NCBI GenBank assembly: GCA_017165825.1
Contig: CM029387.1
Coordinates: 11,810,298-11,874,297, forward strand
Direction: 5' to 3'
From: Hepsetus odoe
Taxonomy: Eukaryota > Chordata > Actinopteri > Characiformes > Hepsetidae
DNA length: 64,000 nt
Part shown: in pieces, positions 41,813 through 52,999 of the stretch
Position numbering within the stretch: the first letter of the stretch is position 1
Layout of the letters: the number at the start of each line of letters is the position of its first letter
Made by a program: the position numbers and the translations under genes
The notes under the pieces: generated by a model
Told to the model about the DNA's origin: nothing
Databases searched by the model: none
The model's input: only the letters and a program-made list of their open reading frames with translations

Positions 41813-44800
41813 TTAACAAACAAAAATACAGGGAGTGGGACCTGGACCAGCCACAGTCGTGTCTCGGGCTGTTGGCGGCGGAGAGGGGTACCCCAGAGTT
41901 TCAGTCCATATCTTTGTAACCAAGTCACTTTGGTATTCGTGTTTAGCCGTACATCCTTTCGGTGCCTTTCTGCTGTCCCGTGTTTCCTCTGTCACCCGTC
42001 TCTCTGACTCCGTATTGGGGCCTCTGGAGGACTCGTCTGATTGGCTGGAGAGCCTTGTCCAGTCATCATCTGAAAAAGAGCTAAATACAGGAGATTCTCT
42101 GTGGTTAGAAGGGGAAGAGTTCTTTACCCTGTGTGTGCTCCGCCTCCGGTCTCTGTCCTCCTTGCTCTCCATGACTATCATTTCATAATCCGAGGTGTGG
42201 AATTTTTCGTCTCTTTCATACAAATGTTGCACAGACCGCAAGTTCTGAGGAGACTGATAACGTGGATGTGTTATGGGCACAGTATCGGGAAGTAGTGCAA
42301 CAGGCAAATCGCAATTCCCCTCTGGAACAATCAGGTGCAGATTGGAGCTTCATTTTAGTGTTGTGCCAACGGGGATGACATTCACATGGGCGTTTAGCAT
42401 GAGGTTTGGGGGAAGAACAGCCAGTGTGAAGACTCTTTAGGGTGCACTGGCTGCAATAAAGGAAAGGTATCCTTCCACTGCTGCTGTAAACGCTGTTGCT
42501 CTCCTCTGGCACTGCTGGCTTTTGGGAGGCCTGGGTAACTGTGTGCTTCCATCTCTGAGAGGCATGATAACTTGTGCTTTGCCCTTACTGACCTCACACT
42601 TGGCAACATGGGTTACTCCTCTCTTCTGAGCAGGAGGGGGTTTGACTAATTCCTCAGCCTCTGGTATCTGTGGGTCCTCCACTGGCACATCAGATTGGGC
42701 TGCTGGATTGTCATCACCGGTAGCTTCCACAAAGATTCTGGAGCACTCCTCCTCTGGATCACTCTCTGACTCTCTTGGCTAAGGTCAAGGGAATTGAGTA
42801 CCTCTGAGGAACTAGACTCAATTTCTGTGACTTTACTTACTGGATTCACAAAAACAAGGGAAGAGATCTGTGAAGGACAGTCTATTCCAGAGGTGATGCC
42901 TGCGGAAATAGATGGAAGTGGCTTATGATGAACCTGACTGTGAGTCAAATTCCTAGATGCGGTTGCCTGGTTATGCAACTTTATTGACTGTGCAGAAGGA
43001 ACAATTACGGTGTCAGTTCCAGCAATATGTACGGGCATGTTCTGAACAGGTTCACTGAGATGTTTTCATCTAGTTGGCCAATAGGTTTCAGCAGAGGTCA
43101 GGGGGTTCTTAATAGTCCTAGCCTCCCTCCTCAATACTAGGAATGTGGAGGGGAAATTATCCTGAAACTTAATTTCTTGGTCCTCTCTGTCACGATACAA
43201 GTTTATATTCTCACCTGAAATATTTGTGGACAGGATCTCTACCAGAGGCTTTCTCTGCCCATGTTCCAAATCAGTAACCAATGTGAGTGATTTCAGAAGA
43301 GACCTAATCATTATGGGTACCTCTGCCAACCACTTGGTTGCATGGAACTTCCTTGTTTTTCTCCCCGACTCGCCATGGGGGTCCCATGAGGAATGGTCCG
43401 ACTCACTGGAAAGCCTTGGCTTGAAAGAGTCTGAAAGAGAGCTAAACATAGAAGAATCCTTATGGTTCATAGAAGAGTCCTTCTTGGCCCTGAGACACTA
43501 TGCTCTATGTACCTGCAGGGTGAATCTCACGGAGTCCAGGTTCTCATGAACACTGCGAATTCTTATTTTTTTGTCCATAATCCAACATACAAAACAGTGC
43601 ATTACCTGCCCACCTTGACCATACTCTCTGGGTGGGTCCGCTGTAATCTTGTGTAGTGTTTTTCTAATGTTGCCCTGTAATTTTCCAAATCATACATCAG
43701 TACCTGCTATCCTGATGAAGCCGAATCTGCTGTTAGATGACAAAACCATAGGAGACTCTGGATGACCGTAACTGTGGAGATAAAACGAGGTGTTGTGGGA
43801 TCGAAAGGTTCAAGGTCAATGTTGACTTTTTTCTGTTTGCCCTCCTTATCCATCAGACTGTTCCTCCACTGCTCCACCTTAGAGCTCCCCACTTGGGGTT
43901 TAGCCTGTACTGGGGCCTGCTGAACCAGTAGTGTTTTCAGGATCTTCACCTCTGGGCACCAGGTCTCCAATACTTCTCCTATAGCTCTGATGTGATCTTG
44001 TAGCTCAGTGAATGTACTGGTCTCCCTCCTGGCTTTCTCCAGTTCACCTGCTTCAGCTCCTGCATGAGTCCACTGACCTCTACTCGAAGCTCACCATTGT
44101 CTTGAGCTAGAACCTCTCTCTCCCTTTCCATGGTTGCAATGTCCCACTGGCAAAGAGACAAGAGTCCTTTGGTCCTCTCAAGTTGAGAAAGCAGATTGGT
44201 GAGCTTTTCTTTGTGTTTCAGTCGTTCGTGGGTGGCTGAGGTGGTTATCTGCAGAGCAGAGGCCTCGCTCTCTGCCAGCTGTTGGCTGAGCCTCGTCAGC
44301 AACTCCTTCTGTTGTTTGATCTGACTGTTCATACCGCTGATCTGTTCATCTTATTGGTGAATGTCTGTGAGAAGTGCACTGTGCTTCCTATAGGCCTGTC
44401 TGAGTCTTTCTGACTCAGCCCTTAAGTTCTCCTGGGTACTGTTCAAGCTTTCGGTTAACCAAACTATCTGTTCACTGAGGCCCTTACAGACTTTCTCACG
44501 CTCTAGGTACCCAGCCTGCTTTTCCTCAAGTTCCCCATTTACTTTAACTAGTTCCTCCTGAAGGGAATGTACCTTAAACTGGTTGCTCACCTGTAGCTGG
44601 TGATTCATTGCCTGAAGAGAGGTGTTTTCATCCTCCAATCTCTTACACTTTGCGTTCAAGACCTCGAGATTCTGGTTACATGTACAAATTTCCTGATCCT
44701 TTGCAGTGAGCTCAACCTCCATTTCCTGGAGCTGCTCGACAAAGGCCATTTTGGTCTGTCTTTCTGCGCCAAGAATAGACAGCCATACCTTCTCAGATTC

Positions 44801-45347
44801 CTGTAGCTCCTGTTCCAATTCCTGAATTCTTGAAGTCATTTCACTAACCTGGAACGGCTCCTCTTTTGCCCTCTGCCTGGCAGACGGGCTAGTGGAGCTG
44901 GGTTTTGGGGGTCGACTCCCCTCGAGGCACGGCGCAGGGTACTTGCTTCCTGCTTTTCGTGTTACGGGCGACTTTCTTTGTCATTTCCTTACTGTGTTTC
45001 ACGTAGGGCGCGTTATCTGCCATTTTTTCACAGTGTCTCAGGTAGAGCGCGTTATCCGCCATTTTTTCGCAGTGTTTCACTTAGGGCGGGCTATCCACCA
45101 TTTTTAAGCCGCGATTGGTGCACGGTGTTTTCTCCGCTGGCGGACTGTTGTGATTGGTGTACGGTACTGTCTCCGCTGGCGGCTCGAGTTGTGATTGGTG
45201 GGGAGCAGGAGATGGTGAGGAAAGGGGCGTGAGCAAAGCTTCTTCCTCTAGCAGCAGGCGGATGGACTGCTCCGCTTCTTCGACTATGGCAAGCAAAGCC
45301 ATCTCCATCCAGTGGTATTCCACCACCCGCACGTTGGACTCATTTAT
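41813..45347 (-). pseudogene. Broken coiled-coil protein of the second LTR element
   Basis: Minus-strand fragments in order: 45347-45081 (acidic helical head, AIVEEAEQSIRLLLEEE, then a Pro-rich linker with repeats SPPAEKTPCTN), 45080-44889 (tandem HCEKMADNA repeats, basic), 44839-44351 and 44332-43979 (long coiled coils, e.g. IQELEQELQESE and LLTRLSQQLAESE), 43970-43707, then Ser-rich modules at 43470-43066 and 42307-41813 that share NH(R/K)(E/D)S..FSS.SD....RLSS.SD.SS, and the tail WTETLGYPSPPPTA. The order head, repeats, payload, coiled coil or Ser-rich region, PSPPP tail parallels the intact ORF at 30653. The source of the coiled coil is not recognised. Confidence 0.6.
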
Positions 45348-45648
45348 TTTCGTCAATCAACATTGAGTTGATTGCAGTGAATGAACAAAAGAGAAATCTA
45401 AATCAAATCAATATTTGATGTGACCACCCTTTGCCTTCAAAACAGTATCAATTCTTCTAGGTACACTTGCACACAGGTTTTGAAGGAACTCGGCTGGTAG
45501 GTTGTTCCAAACATCTTGGAGAACTAACCATAGATCTTCTGTGGATGTAGACTTCCTCACATCCTTCTGTCTATATTTCTGAAAGCATTCTTTGTTTACA
45601 GCATTTTTTCCACACCTGCCTAAAACTTTTGCACAGTACTGTATATTA
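45338..45648. repeat. Truncated long-TIR Tc1-like element
   Basis: It contains the inverted C-terminal transposase region (AAATCAAATCAATATTTGATG, CAACCTACC complement at 45500) and one terminal repeat ending CAGTACTG/TA. The outer left end is absent; homology begins at CATTTATTTTCGTC. Confidence 0.65.
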
Positions 45649-45649
45649 C

Positions 45650-46516
45650 ATATTCATTCATAATCATGTCCATCTCCAAATGGAAATCTCAGCATCTTTA
45701 ACTCTGCCACCTCCAGTGCAGCTGTATCCAACATGTACTCATAACTCAGTATAAGAGAATATGAGAAAACTTCTTAGTAGTAATTTCTGACCCTTTCTGT
45801 TGATCTGATCTGAAATGTTGACACAGTACAAAATGTAGCCTATGATTCAACGTTCTTAAAAAGTAAGGATAAAATAAAGATAGAAGGTTTTTTTGTAGGA
45901 AAAATGCTTATGTATGAATAAGCAGAGAATGTGTAAGTTTACTGGCTGTCCCAGAAGACTTCAGTAGTAGTGTGGTGTTACCGTAACTCCTGGAAAATAG
46001 GCCAATGAATCAGTATTTGAGGGGGTGTGTGTGAGTATCCCAGGTGACAAAAGTAGTAGTCAAGCAGCTGCCAGAGGCACTGGATATATGGGCCAAAGTG
46101 TGTGTACAAGTCTGAACAAGAGTGTGTTAGAGAGAAACTGGTTTTATGGGGCACCCTAGGAGATACAGATGGGACAGCCATAGCCATGGATGCTCCCATA
46201 GTAACCATGCCAACCCACTTATGAGAACTAAGAAACCTTTGCTCAGTTAAATACAGATACTGTAGAACAGCTCAATCACTCTATAAGCCTACACTTATAT
46301 ACACTTAGGTTTCAGCCTCTCTTCTGTGCTTTAAATTGGAAATATATTTAATGTAGTTTCATATCAAGGTAATGAAGAAAAAACCTGCAAGACAAATGTA
46401 AATTAAACTGTATCATTTTATATTAGGCTACAGGCTTACTACACTGAAAGAGATTGACAGCCCTCATTATGAGTTTCATAAAAGTTAATATACCCATGTC
46501 AACATACTCTGACACC
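45650..46516. other. Intergenic DNA, no gene seen
   Basis: AT-rich unique-looking sequence with a small LINE scrap near 45690-45715 (CATCTTTAACTCTGCCACC, as in the RTE-like copies). Confidence 0.4.
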
Positions 46517-46524
46517 ATCTAAAG

Positions 46525-46795
46525 CAATGGTCCCCAACCATTTTGACCAGTTTCATGTAAAACACTATTTTCATGGACCGGCATAAAAACAGCTAAAAAC
46601 AAAGTGCATGAAAATACACGTTTGTGTATTTGCTAGCTTGTGGGTTTAATTTTTGATGTACCATATCACATGACTGAGACAAGCATTTTTAGTAAATAAA
46701 AGTCTTCTAGACTCAAAAAAATATTAAAATATTATAATAAAATAGGAACTAAATGTCCCACGGACCGGTACAGGCCTGGTGGTTGGGGACCACCG
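46525..46795. mobile_element. hAT non-autonomous element (271 bp) with perfect 8-bp TSD
   Basis: Terminal inverted repeats CAATGGTCCCCAACCA and, inverted, CGGTGGTCCCCAACCA. The target duplication ATCTAAAG is perfect (46517-46524 and 46796-46803). The 8-bp duplication identifies the hAT superfamily. The interior is AT-rich with no coding capacity. Confidence 0.9.
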
Positions 46796-47301
46796 ATCTA
46801 AAGGACCTCTTATGCTAGCTTTTTAGACTACACCAATTTTGTTGCACATTTCCAATTGCACCATAGACAGTCTTCTAGTGTTGAGTCTGAATATGAACAC
46901 CAACGGTGACATATGGGCACATATACCTGCTGAAGTGTGACAATATCTAAGAACAGTGATGCAGCATCCGGCATACCATGTTACACCCTGAAAAAATGTC
47001 CAGCATGGCAGACTTTTTGTGTTTTTGTGCTATTGTGGGTTAAAAGGCTGTGTGACTGAGTTTGTGATCTGAAATGACTGGGTTTTAAAACAAGTCCCTC
47101 AAACTCTAATAGAAATGGCAGACTTTAGTATAAGCCAGAGCAACAATATAACTTTAAATATCAGCCTTGTTCAAAAGTGTCAACTGAGTTACCAGTTACT
47201 TTACACAGTGAAGCTTTGCTACAGTTAATTCCCTTCAAACACAGAGAAATAGATGGACAAAGTCAGGGCAATAACCTTTTAAATATTAATACAAGCACAA
47301 C

Positions 47302-47305
<4 letters not shown>

Positions 47306-47384
<79 letters not shown>
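47306..47384. repeat. (AC)n microsatellite, about 39 units
   Basis: Uninterrupted AC run, the longest dinucleotide run in the window. Confidence 0.97.
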
Positions 47385-47385
<1 letters not shown>

Positions 47386-47476
47386 CTATTAGAACATATG
47401 CTGACATTTAACATTTAGGCTAATTTACTGACTTAATAAACAACAGATGAAAGAAAGAGAAGGGAGTGTTGAGATA

Positions 47477-47480
<4 letters not shown>

Positions 47481-47524
<44 letters not shown>
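47481..47524. repeat. (GA)22 microsatellite
   Basis: Uninterrupted GA run about 100 bp after the long AC run. Confidence 0.97.
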
Positions 47525-47527
<3 letters not shown>

Positions 47528-47999
47528 AATCCTTTTTGTGTGGAAACCCCTTTCCAAGAAAGTGGTGTCCAAAAGCCTGAGGGATCTAAATTATAACCTT
47601 TACTGACTGACCAAGAGCCCTAGTTATGGTCACATACACAAAGACATACACACATAGATAAACATTCGTTGTATCATGTCAAACACTAATTGCACTTCAT
47701 ATCTGCAGCCTAACCTCTATGACCTTAATCTAGTCAAAAGGCACACCAGCATTAAGGGCTGATGTGAGATCAGTTTATAGATCTGGTCTCTGGATAAAAT
47801 AATCCAGGTCAACTAGCAGTCCGTTCTGAGGTCAGAGGAATATCTGGCCTGTAATCCAGAGACCAGCACTATTTAACATACTATTCTTGTACATCAAACT
47901 GCAGTAATTTCTCAGCATTTCACTTAATTGAACCTCCCTATGCCCCTGCTTACTAATGCAATCTTCAACTTTATTTTGCAGTAATCATATTTGGAATTA

Positions 48000-48551
48000 C
48001 AGTACTGTGCAAAAGTTTTAGGCAGGTGTGGAAAAAATGCTGTAAACAAAGAATGCTTTCAGAAATATAAATAATGATTGTTTATTTCTATCAATTTACA
48101 AAATGCAAAGTGAATGAACAAAAGGAAAATCTAAATCAAATCAATATTTGTTGTTACTACCTTTTGCCTTCAAACCAGCATCAATTCTTATGGCCCCCAC
48201 AGAGCCCTGATCTCAACATCATCGAATGTGTCTGGGATTACACGAAGAGACAGAAGGATGTGAGGAAATCTACATCCACAGAAGATCTATGGTTAGTTCT
48301 CCAAGATGTTTGGAACAACCTACCAGCCGAGTTCCTTCAAAAACTGTGTGCAAGTGTACCTAGAAGAATTGATGCTGTTTTGAATGCAAAGGGTGGTCAC
48401 ATCAAATATTGATTTGATTTAGATTTCTCTTCTGTTCATTCACTGCATTTTGTTGATTGATGAAAATAAATGATTAACACTTCCATTTTTGAAAGCATTC
48501 TTTGTTTACAGCATTTTTTCCACACCTGCCTAAAACTTTTACACAGTACTG
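48000..48551 (+). mobile_element. Long-TIR Tc1-like element with transposase C-terminus
   Basis: About 552 bp between TA dinucleotides, with CAGTACTG at both ends and imperfect terminal inverted repeats of about 190 bp. Between them lies the end of a Tc1-type transposase (about 48190-48412): WPPQSPDLNIIECVWD, with the last acidic catalytic residue, then DLWLVLQDVWNNLP and a tail RRIDAVLNAKGGHIKY. The last 15-20 codons lie within the right inverted repeat. The N-terminal two thirds of the transposase are deleted, so it is non-autonomous. Confidence 0.8.
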
Positions 48552-48976
48552 TATATGGTTAAATATATGGTCAAATCTGAATACCTATGCTTTGCTTTAA
48601 GCATTCTCATCAGTGTAAGGCTTGTATTATGTAGCAAAAATTAATAAAGAAAGATTGTATATGGTGCCAGAGCATAGACAGGTCAATTAACCCTCTTTTG
48701 CGTCCTCTACCTTTTTCTTAACTCTCTTTCTCTTGCTCTTTTCCATAACTGAGGGGCTTCTGGGATTTCCCCCTCTTGGTTACCAGATATGGAAGGTATT
48801 TTCTGACCCCACAGCAAGTTCCAACCTTCCAAGCTAACCCCTCCCAACACACACATACACACACACAGACACACACACAGTACATCAGTGTCAGAGAGTG
48901 ATGAAATGTCCTTGGATTTTGGCATGAGAGTTAAATGACCCAAGGATTACCAACCCTGGTATGCATACACCCACAT

Positions 48977-48978
<2 letters not shown>

Positions 48979-49027
<49 letters not shown>
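48979..49027. repeat. (AC)n microsatellite
   Basis: About 24 AC units. Shorter AC/GT runs flank it near 48848-48880 and 49149-49165. Confidence 0.95.
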
Positions 49028-49041
<14 letters not shown>

Positions 49042-49199
49042 GATGGAATTACAGGTAGGAAAATGGATGGTAATAGGATGCTTCTATATTGAGAGCATGT
49101 GAGAAGAAGATGTGAGCAGATTGAATATCTATGCATGTATTTGTGCATGTGTGTGTGTGTGTGTGTTTTCACAATAATAATCTCTCTCATGTTTCTGAC

Positions 49200-50160
49200 A
49201 TACCAGTTTGGAAATTATAAAGAGTTTTAACAAAAAAAAGTGCAAAAATGGTTTATTCAAACTAAACTTGCAACATCATAACTGATTTAGTTTATTTATA
49301 ATGAGTCTCTTACTGATTAGTTGGATTCATTTTAGTTTCTATAGATATATTTAGTATATATAAATAAAAAATAAGTAATCCATTATCTTATTTTTTTTTA
49401 TTACATAGAATCACAACGAAGCAAAAGCAGTCAATACTCCCTCGCATTCTGTTTGCTGTTTTATCTTTTAAATCAGTCTCTTACCGTTTATTGTCATTTT
49501 TGTCATGCTATATCTGTTTGGCATTATACACATTGATCAATACATCAATGGATTGTCGTTTCTGTTAGCTATTCAGCTATCTATTTTGGCTGAAATCTGT
49601 AGAAATGTAAGGAGAAGAAGTTGTACTGATATTTGTGTTAAAGTGTTGAGACTAAAAGTAAAAACTACTAAGTGCAGTAACAAAATGTATATATTTTTTA
49701 AATGTTTACTGTGTTAATTCCCTTCTCCTTTTCTCAAAGACCCATGTGTGTATGCTTCTGGTTCTTGTGTTGTTAGTAAACCTTTGCCCCAGCCTAAGAT
49801 CATGAGCATTCTAATTAGCCCTCTAATTCTTACTTATCACTCTGTAGTTCAGCAGGACTTACCCTATTGCCTAAAATTCCTTTGCCTTATCTTTACAAGA
49901 GGAAGTATCAACACTCATTTCAACAAACTCCTTCAATGAAGATTTGATTGTGCAGGTTTTATCAAGCATATATATAATGAAAGATTGTAGTTGTAGAACT
50001 GAGACATGCAAAATAAGGTATATGCTGCTGAATGTGTAACCTGTATGTGCCAACATTTAAGACAAATAATCTGCCAAAAACAGCATCAAACCATGCATAG
50101 TACACCACCATTCAATAAACATAGCATGGGCAACAGAAGCAGAAATAATAAAATATCAAA
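49200..50160. other. Intergenic DNA, no gene seen
   Basis: AT-rich sequence. No exon and no clear repeat was recognised. Confidence 0.4.
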
Positions 50161-50164
50161 TATA

Positions 50165-52360
50165 TAAGGTCAGGAAGGGCATCCAGTGCAAAACTTTGCC
50201 GAATCAATATGCGGACGACGAAATAGAATTCCATACCAGATCGGTCAAGGCCCAGGTTAACAACGACCGCCACCAGTGCTGTTAGCCTACAGGGTGCTGG
50301 TGGAAATTGGACTACTGTTGGCCAAAGGAGAAGAAGAAGAGGAGGAGAGTGGTGATTTGATTGGTGGAGATTTTAATGGTCATAATGGGGAAGGGAACAG
50401 AGGTGATGAGGAGGTGGTGGGTAGGTATGGTGTCAAGGAGAGGAATGCTGAAGGCCAGATGGTTGTAGATTTTGTTAAAAGGATGGAAATGCCTGTAGTA
50501 AATACTTATTTTAAGAAGAGGGATGAGCACAGTGTGACGTATAAGAGTGGAGGAAGATGCTCACAGGTGGATTATATCCATTGCAGGTGGGTCAGTCTGA
50601 AGGAGAATGGAGACGGCAAAGTAGTGAGAGGGGAGAGTGTAGCTAAACAGCATAGTATGGTGGTCTGCAGGATGACCTTGGAGGTCAAGAAGTAGAGGAA
50701 GAAAAAGCTGAAGAAGAAAGACTGCAAGGTGGAATTCAGGCAGGAGTTAACACGGGCACTGGGAGGTCTGGAAGAGCTACCGGATTGCTGGGAATCTACT
50801 GCAGAAGTGATAAGGCAGACAGCTAGAAAGGTACTTGGTGTGACATCTGGAAGGATGAAGGAGGGTAAGGAAACCTGGTAGTGGAACTGAGAAGTACAGG
50901 AGTCTTTACAGAAGAAGAGGGAGGCAAAGAAGAAGTGGGACAGTCAGAGAGATGAAGAAAGTAGACAGGTGTACAAGGAGATGAACTGCAGGGCGAAGAA
51001 AGCAATGACAAAGGCTAAAGATAAGGTGTTTCAATTGTATGAGAGGTTGGACAGTAAAGAGGTAGAAAAGGACCAATACTGATTGGCAAGACAGAGAGAC
51101 AGAGCTGGGAAAGATGTGCAGCAGGTCAGGGCGATTAAAGATAGAAATGGAAACGTACTCACAGGTGAACAGAGCGTGTTGAGCAGATGGAAGGAGTAAT
51201 TTGAGGGGCTGATGAATGAAGAAAATGAGAGAGAGAGATGACTGGATGGTGTGAGGATAGTGAACCAGGAAGTGCAGCATATAAGCAAGATGGAAGTAAA
51301 GGCAGTGATGAAGGGGATGAAGAATGGATAGCCTGTTGGACTGGATGACATACCAGTGGAAATATGGAGGTGTTTAGGGGAGATGGCAGAGGAGTTTTTG
51401 ATCAGATTGTTTAACGCAATCTTGGAAAGTGAGAGGATGCCTGAGGAGTGCAGATGAAGTGCACAGAGCTGGAGTAACTATAGAGGGATTCAGTTGATCA
51501 ACCACAGCATGAAGTTATGGGAAAGAGTCATGGAAGCGAGGTTAAGAAAAGAGGTGGGGATTAGTGAACAGCTGGTTTTATGCCTTGAAAGAACACTACA
51601 AATGGTGGTGTGGTTTTGTATGAGGAAGTCAGGTGTTACAGAGAAGTTTGTGAGAGTAGTGGAGGATATGTCTGATGGTAGTGTAACAGTGATGAGATCT
51701 GCAGTGGGAGTGACTGATGCATTTAAGGTAGAGATTGGATTATATCAAGGATCAGTGCAGAGCCCATTCTTGTTGCAATAATAATTCTTGCAATAGCAAT
51801 GGGGAGGTTGATGGACGAGGTTAGACAGGAGTCTCCGTGGACGATGATATTTAGTGATGATATTGTGATCTGCAGTGAGAGTAGGGAGCAGCTTGAGGAG
51901 AACCTGGAGAGATGGAGATCTGCTCTAGAGAGGAGAGGAATGAAAGTGAATAGGTCAAAGACAGAATACATAAGTGTAAATGAAAGGGAGGAAAGTGGAA
52001 TGGTAAGGATGCAGGGAGTGGAGGTGACAATGGTGGTGGAGTTTAAATACTTTGTATCAACAGTTTAGAGTGATGGCGAGTGTGGAAGAGAGGTGTAAAA
52101 GAGAGTACAGGCAGGTTGGAATGGGTGGAAAAGAGTGGCTGGAGGTGTGAGAGTTAAAGATGCTGAGATTTTCGTTGGGTGTGACGAGGATGATCAGGAT
52201 TAGAAATGAGCATGTCCAGAGGAGAGATGAGGATTATATTGGAAGGAGGATGTTGAAGATGGAGCTGCCAGGAAAGAGGAAAAGAGGAAGACAAAAGAGG
52301 TTTATGGACGTGGTGAGAGAGGACATGCAGGTGGTTGGTTTGAATCTGATCAGAGGCATC
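50165..52360 (+). mobile_element. RTE-like LINE, best copy in the window (inactive)
   Basis: Plus-strand non-LTR element. After the leader segment GTCAGGAAGGGCATCC it encodes the distal part of an AP-type endonuclease (50276-50695): GDFNGH, GVKERNAEGQMVVDF, VTYKSGGRCSQVDYI, the signature often annotated in fish as craniofacial development protein 2-like. The reverse transcriptase follows in broken frames: about 51100-51480 degraded, 51494-51781, and 51799-52068 with FSDDIVICSESREQLEENLERW (Ser in place of the usual Ala before DD), then GRRMLKMELPGKRKRG at 52235-52290. It stops near 52350. The clade name RTE is inferred from overall layout. Confidence 0.8.
50276..50695 (+). pseudogene. LINE endonuclease fragment
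   Basis: A 139-codon frame covering the C-terminal half of the LINE AP-like endonuclease, which nicks the target for priming. The Asp/Asn of GDFNGH and the TYKSGGR block are present, but the N-terminal catalytic part is missing and the frame ends at a stop before the reverse transcriptase. Confidence 0.7.
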
Positions 52361-52624
52361 CATACTTTTGCATCAAGCCAAAATAAAGTAAAAGCAGAGA
52401 TCTTTAGCTGCATTGTGTCTATCTTTTGTGGATGTCTTCTGTCTCTCATACTGTAACCATTCAGAGTGCTAATTTTGGATTTCTGCATAATTCTCATCTC
52501 TAATGTGCAGGAAATGGATTTGTGTCAGAAAAGTCCTGAAGCAGTCCTGAGGGACACTCGCACACATGCACGGATGTATTCACATACACGCGCACACACG
52601 CACAATATAGATTTTCATGCGGTA

Positions 52625-52985
52625 TACATTGATTAGCCACAATAATAAACCACCGACAGGTGAAGCAAATCTTATTACAATGGTATCTGTCATGGGGTAA
52701 ATTATATTAGGCAACAGGAAAAATGGTCAAGTGGAAGGATCTGAGTGACATGTACAAGCGCTACATTGAAATGGCAGAAAAGACATGGTCAGAGCATCTC
52801 CAAAACCACAGGTCTTGCGGGGTGTTCCCAATATACCTTGGTTAGTATCTTCCAAAAGTGGTCAAGAAAGGACCACCCATGAACCCATAACCATTGCACC
52901 CATGGGTCACTGATTCGTGTGAAGAACAAAGGTTAGCTCATCTGATCTGAACCGTTAGGAATGTACTGTATCACAAATGGCTAAA
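52625..52985 (+). repeat. 5' part of a Tc1/mariner-like repeat
   Basis: Starts GATTAGCCACAATAATAAA, CCACCGACAGGTGAAG, the recognisable head of a common fish repeat, followed by degenerate coding sequence. Its 3' half is not next to it. The fragment at 15430 appears to be from the 3' half of the same or a related family. Confidence 0.5.
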
Positions 52986-52999
52986 AAGTCAATGCTAGC

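Larger units (their letters stand above)
41477..45347 (-). mobile_element. Second, decayed LTR element of the same kind, minus strand
   Basis: On the minus strand it runs from an ORF start region (AATGAGTCC, near 45347) to a short 3' LTR (41679 to 41477). Links to the element at 30199: the same LTR end plan (AATAAA, then CTCTGGCTC, TGACGTCC, ending CATGACA), a poly-G tract before the LTR, the phrase ATGGACCTGACCA in the 3' untranslated part, and the C-terminal motif WTExLGYPSPPPTA. The interior differs: long coiled coils and Ser-rich repeats, no IQ array, no pol genes. Stops and frameshifts break it into at least nine pieces. The 5' LTR is missing; a truncated Tc1-like element (45338-45648) abuts at exactly that point. 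Confidence 0.75.

Noticed and set aside
47177..47392. Frame ending in Thr-His repeats
   Set aside because: The repeat is the translation of the (AC)n microsatellite.
50823..51351. Ser/Leu-rich minus-strand frames
   Set aside because: They are antisense to the purine-rich reverse-transcriptase region of the plus-strand LINE.
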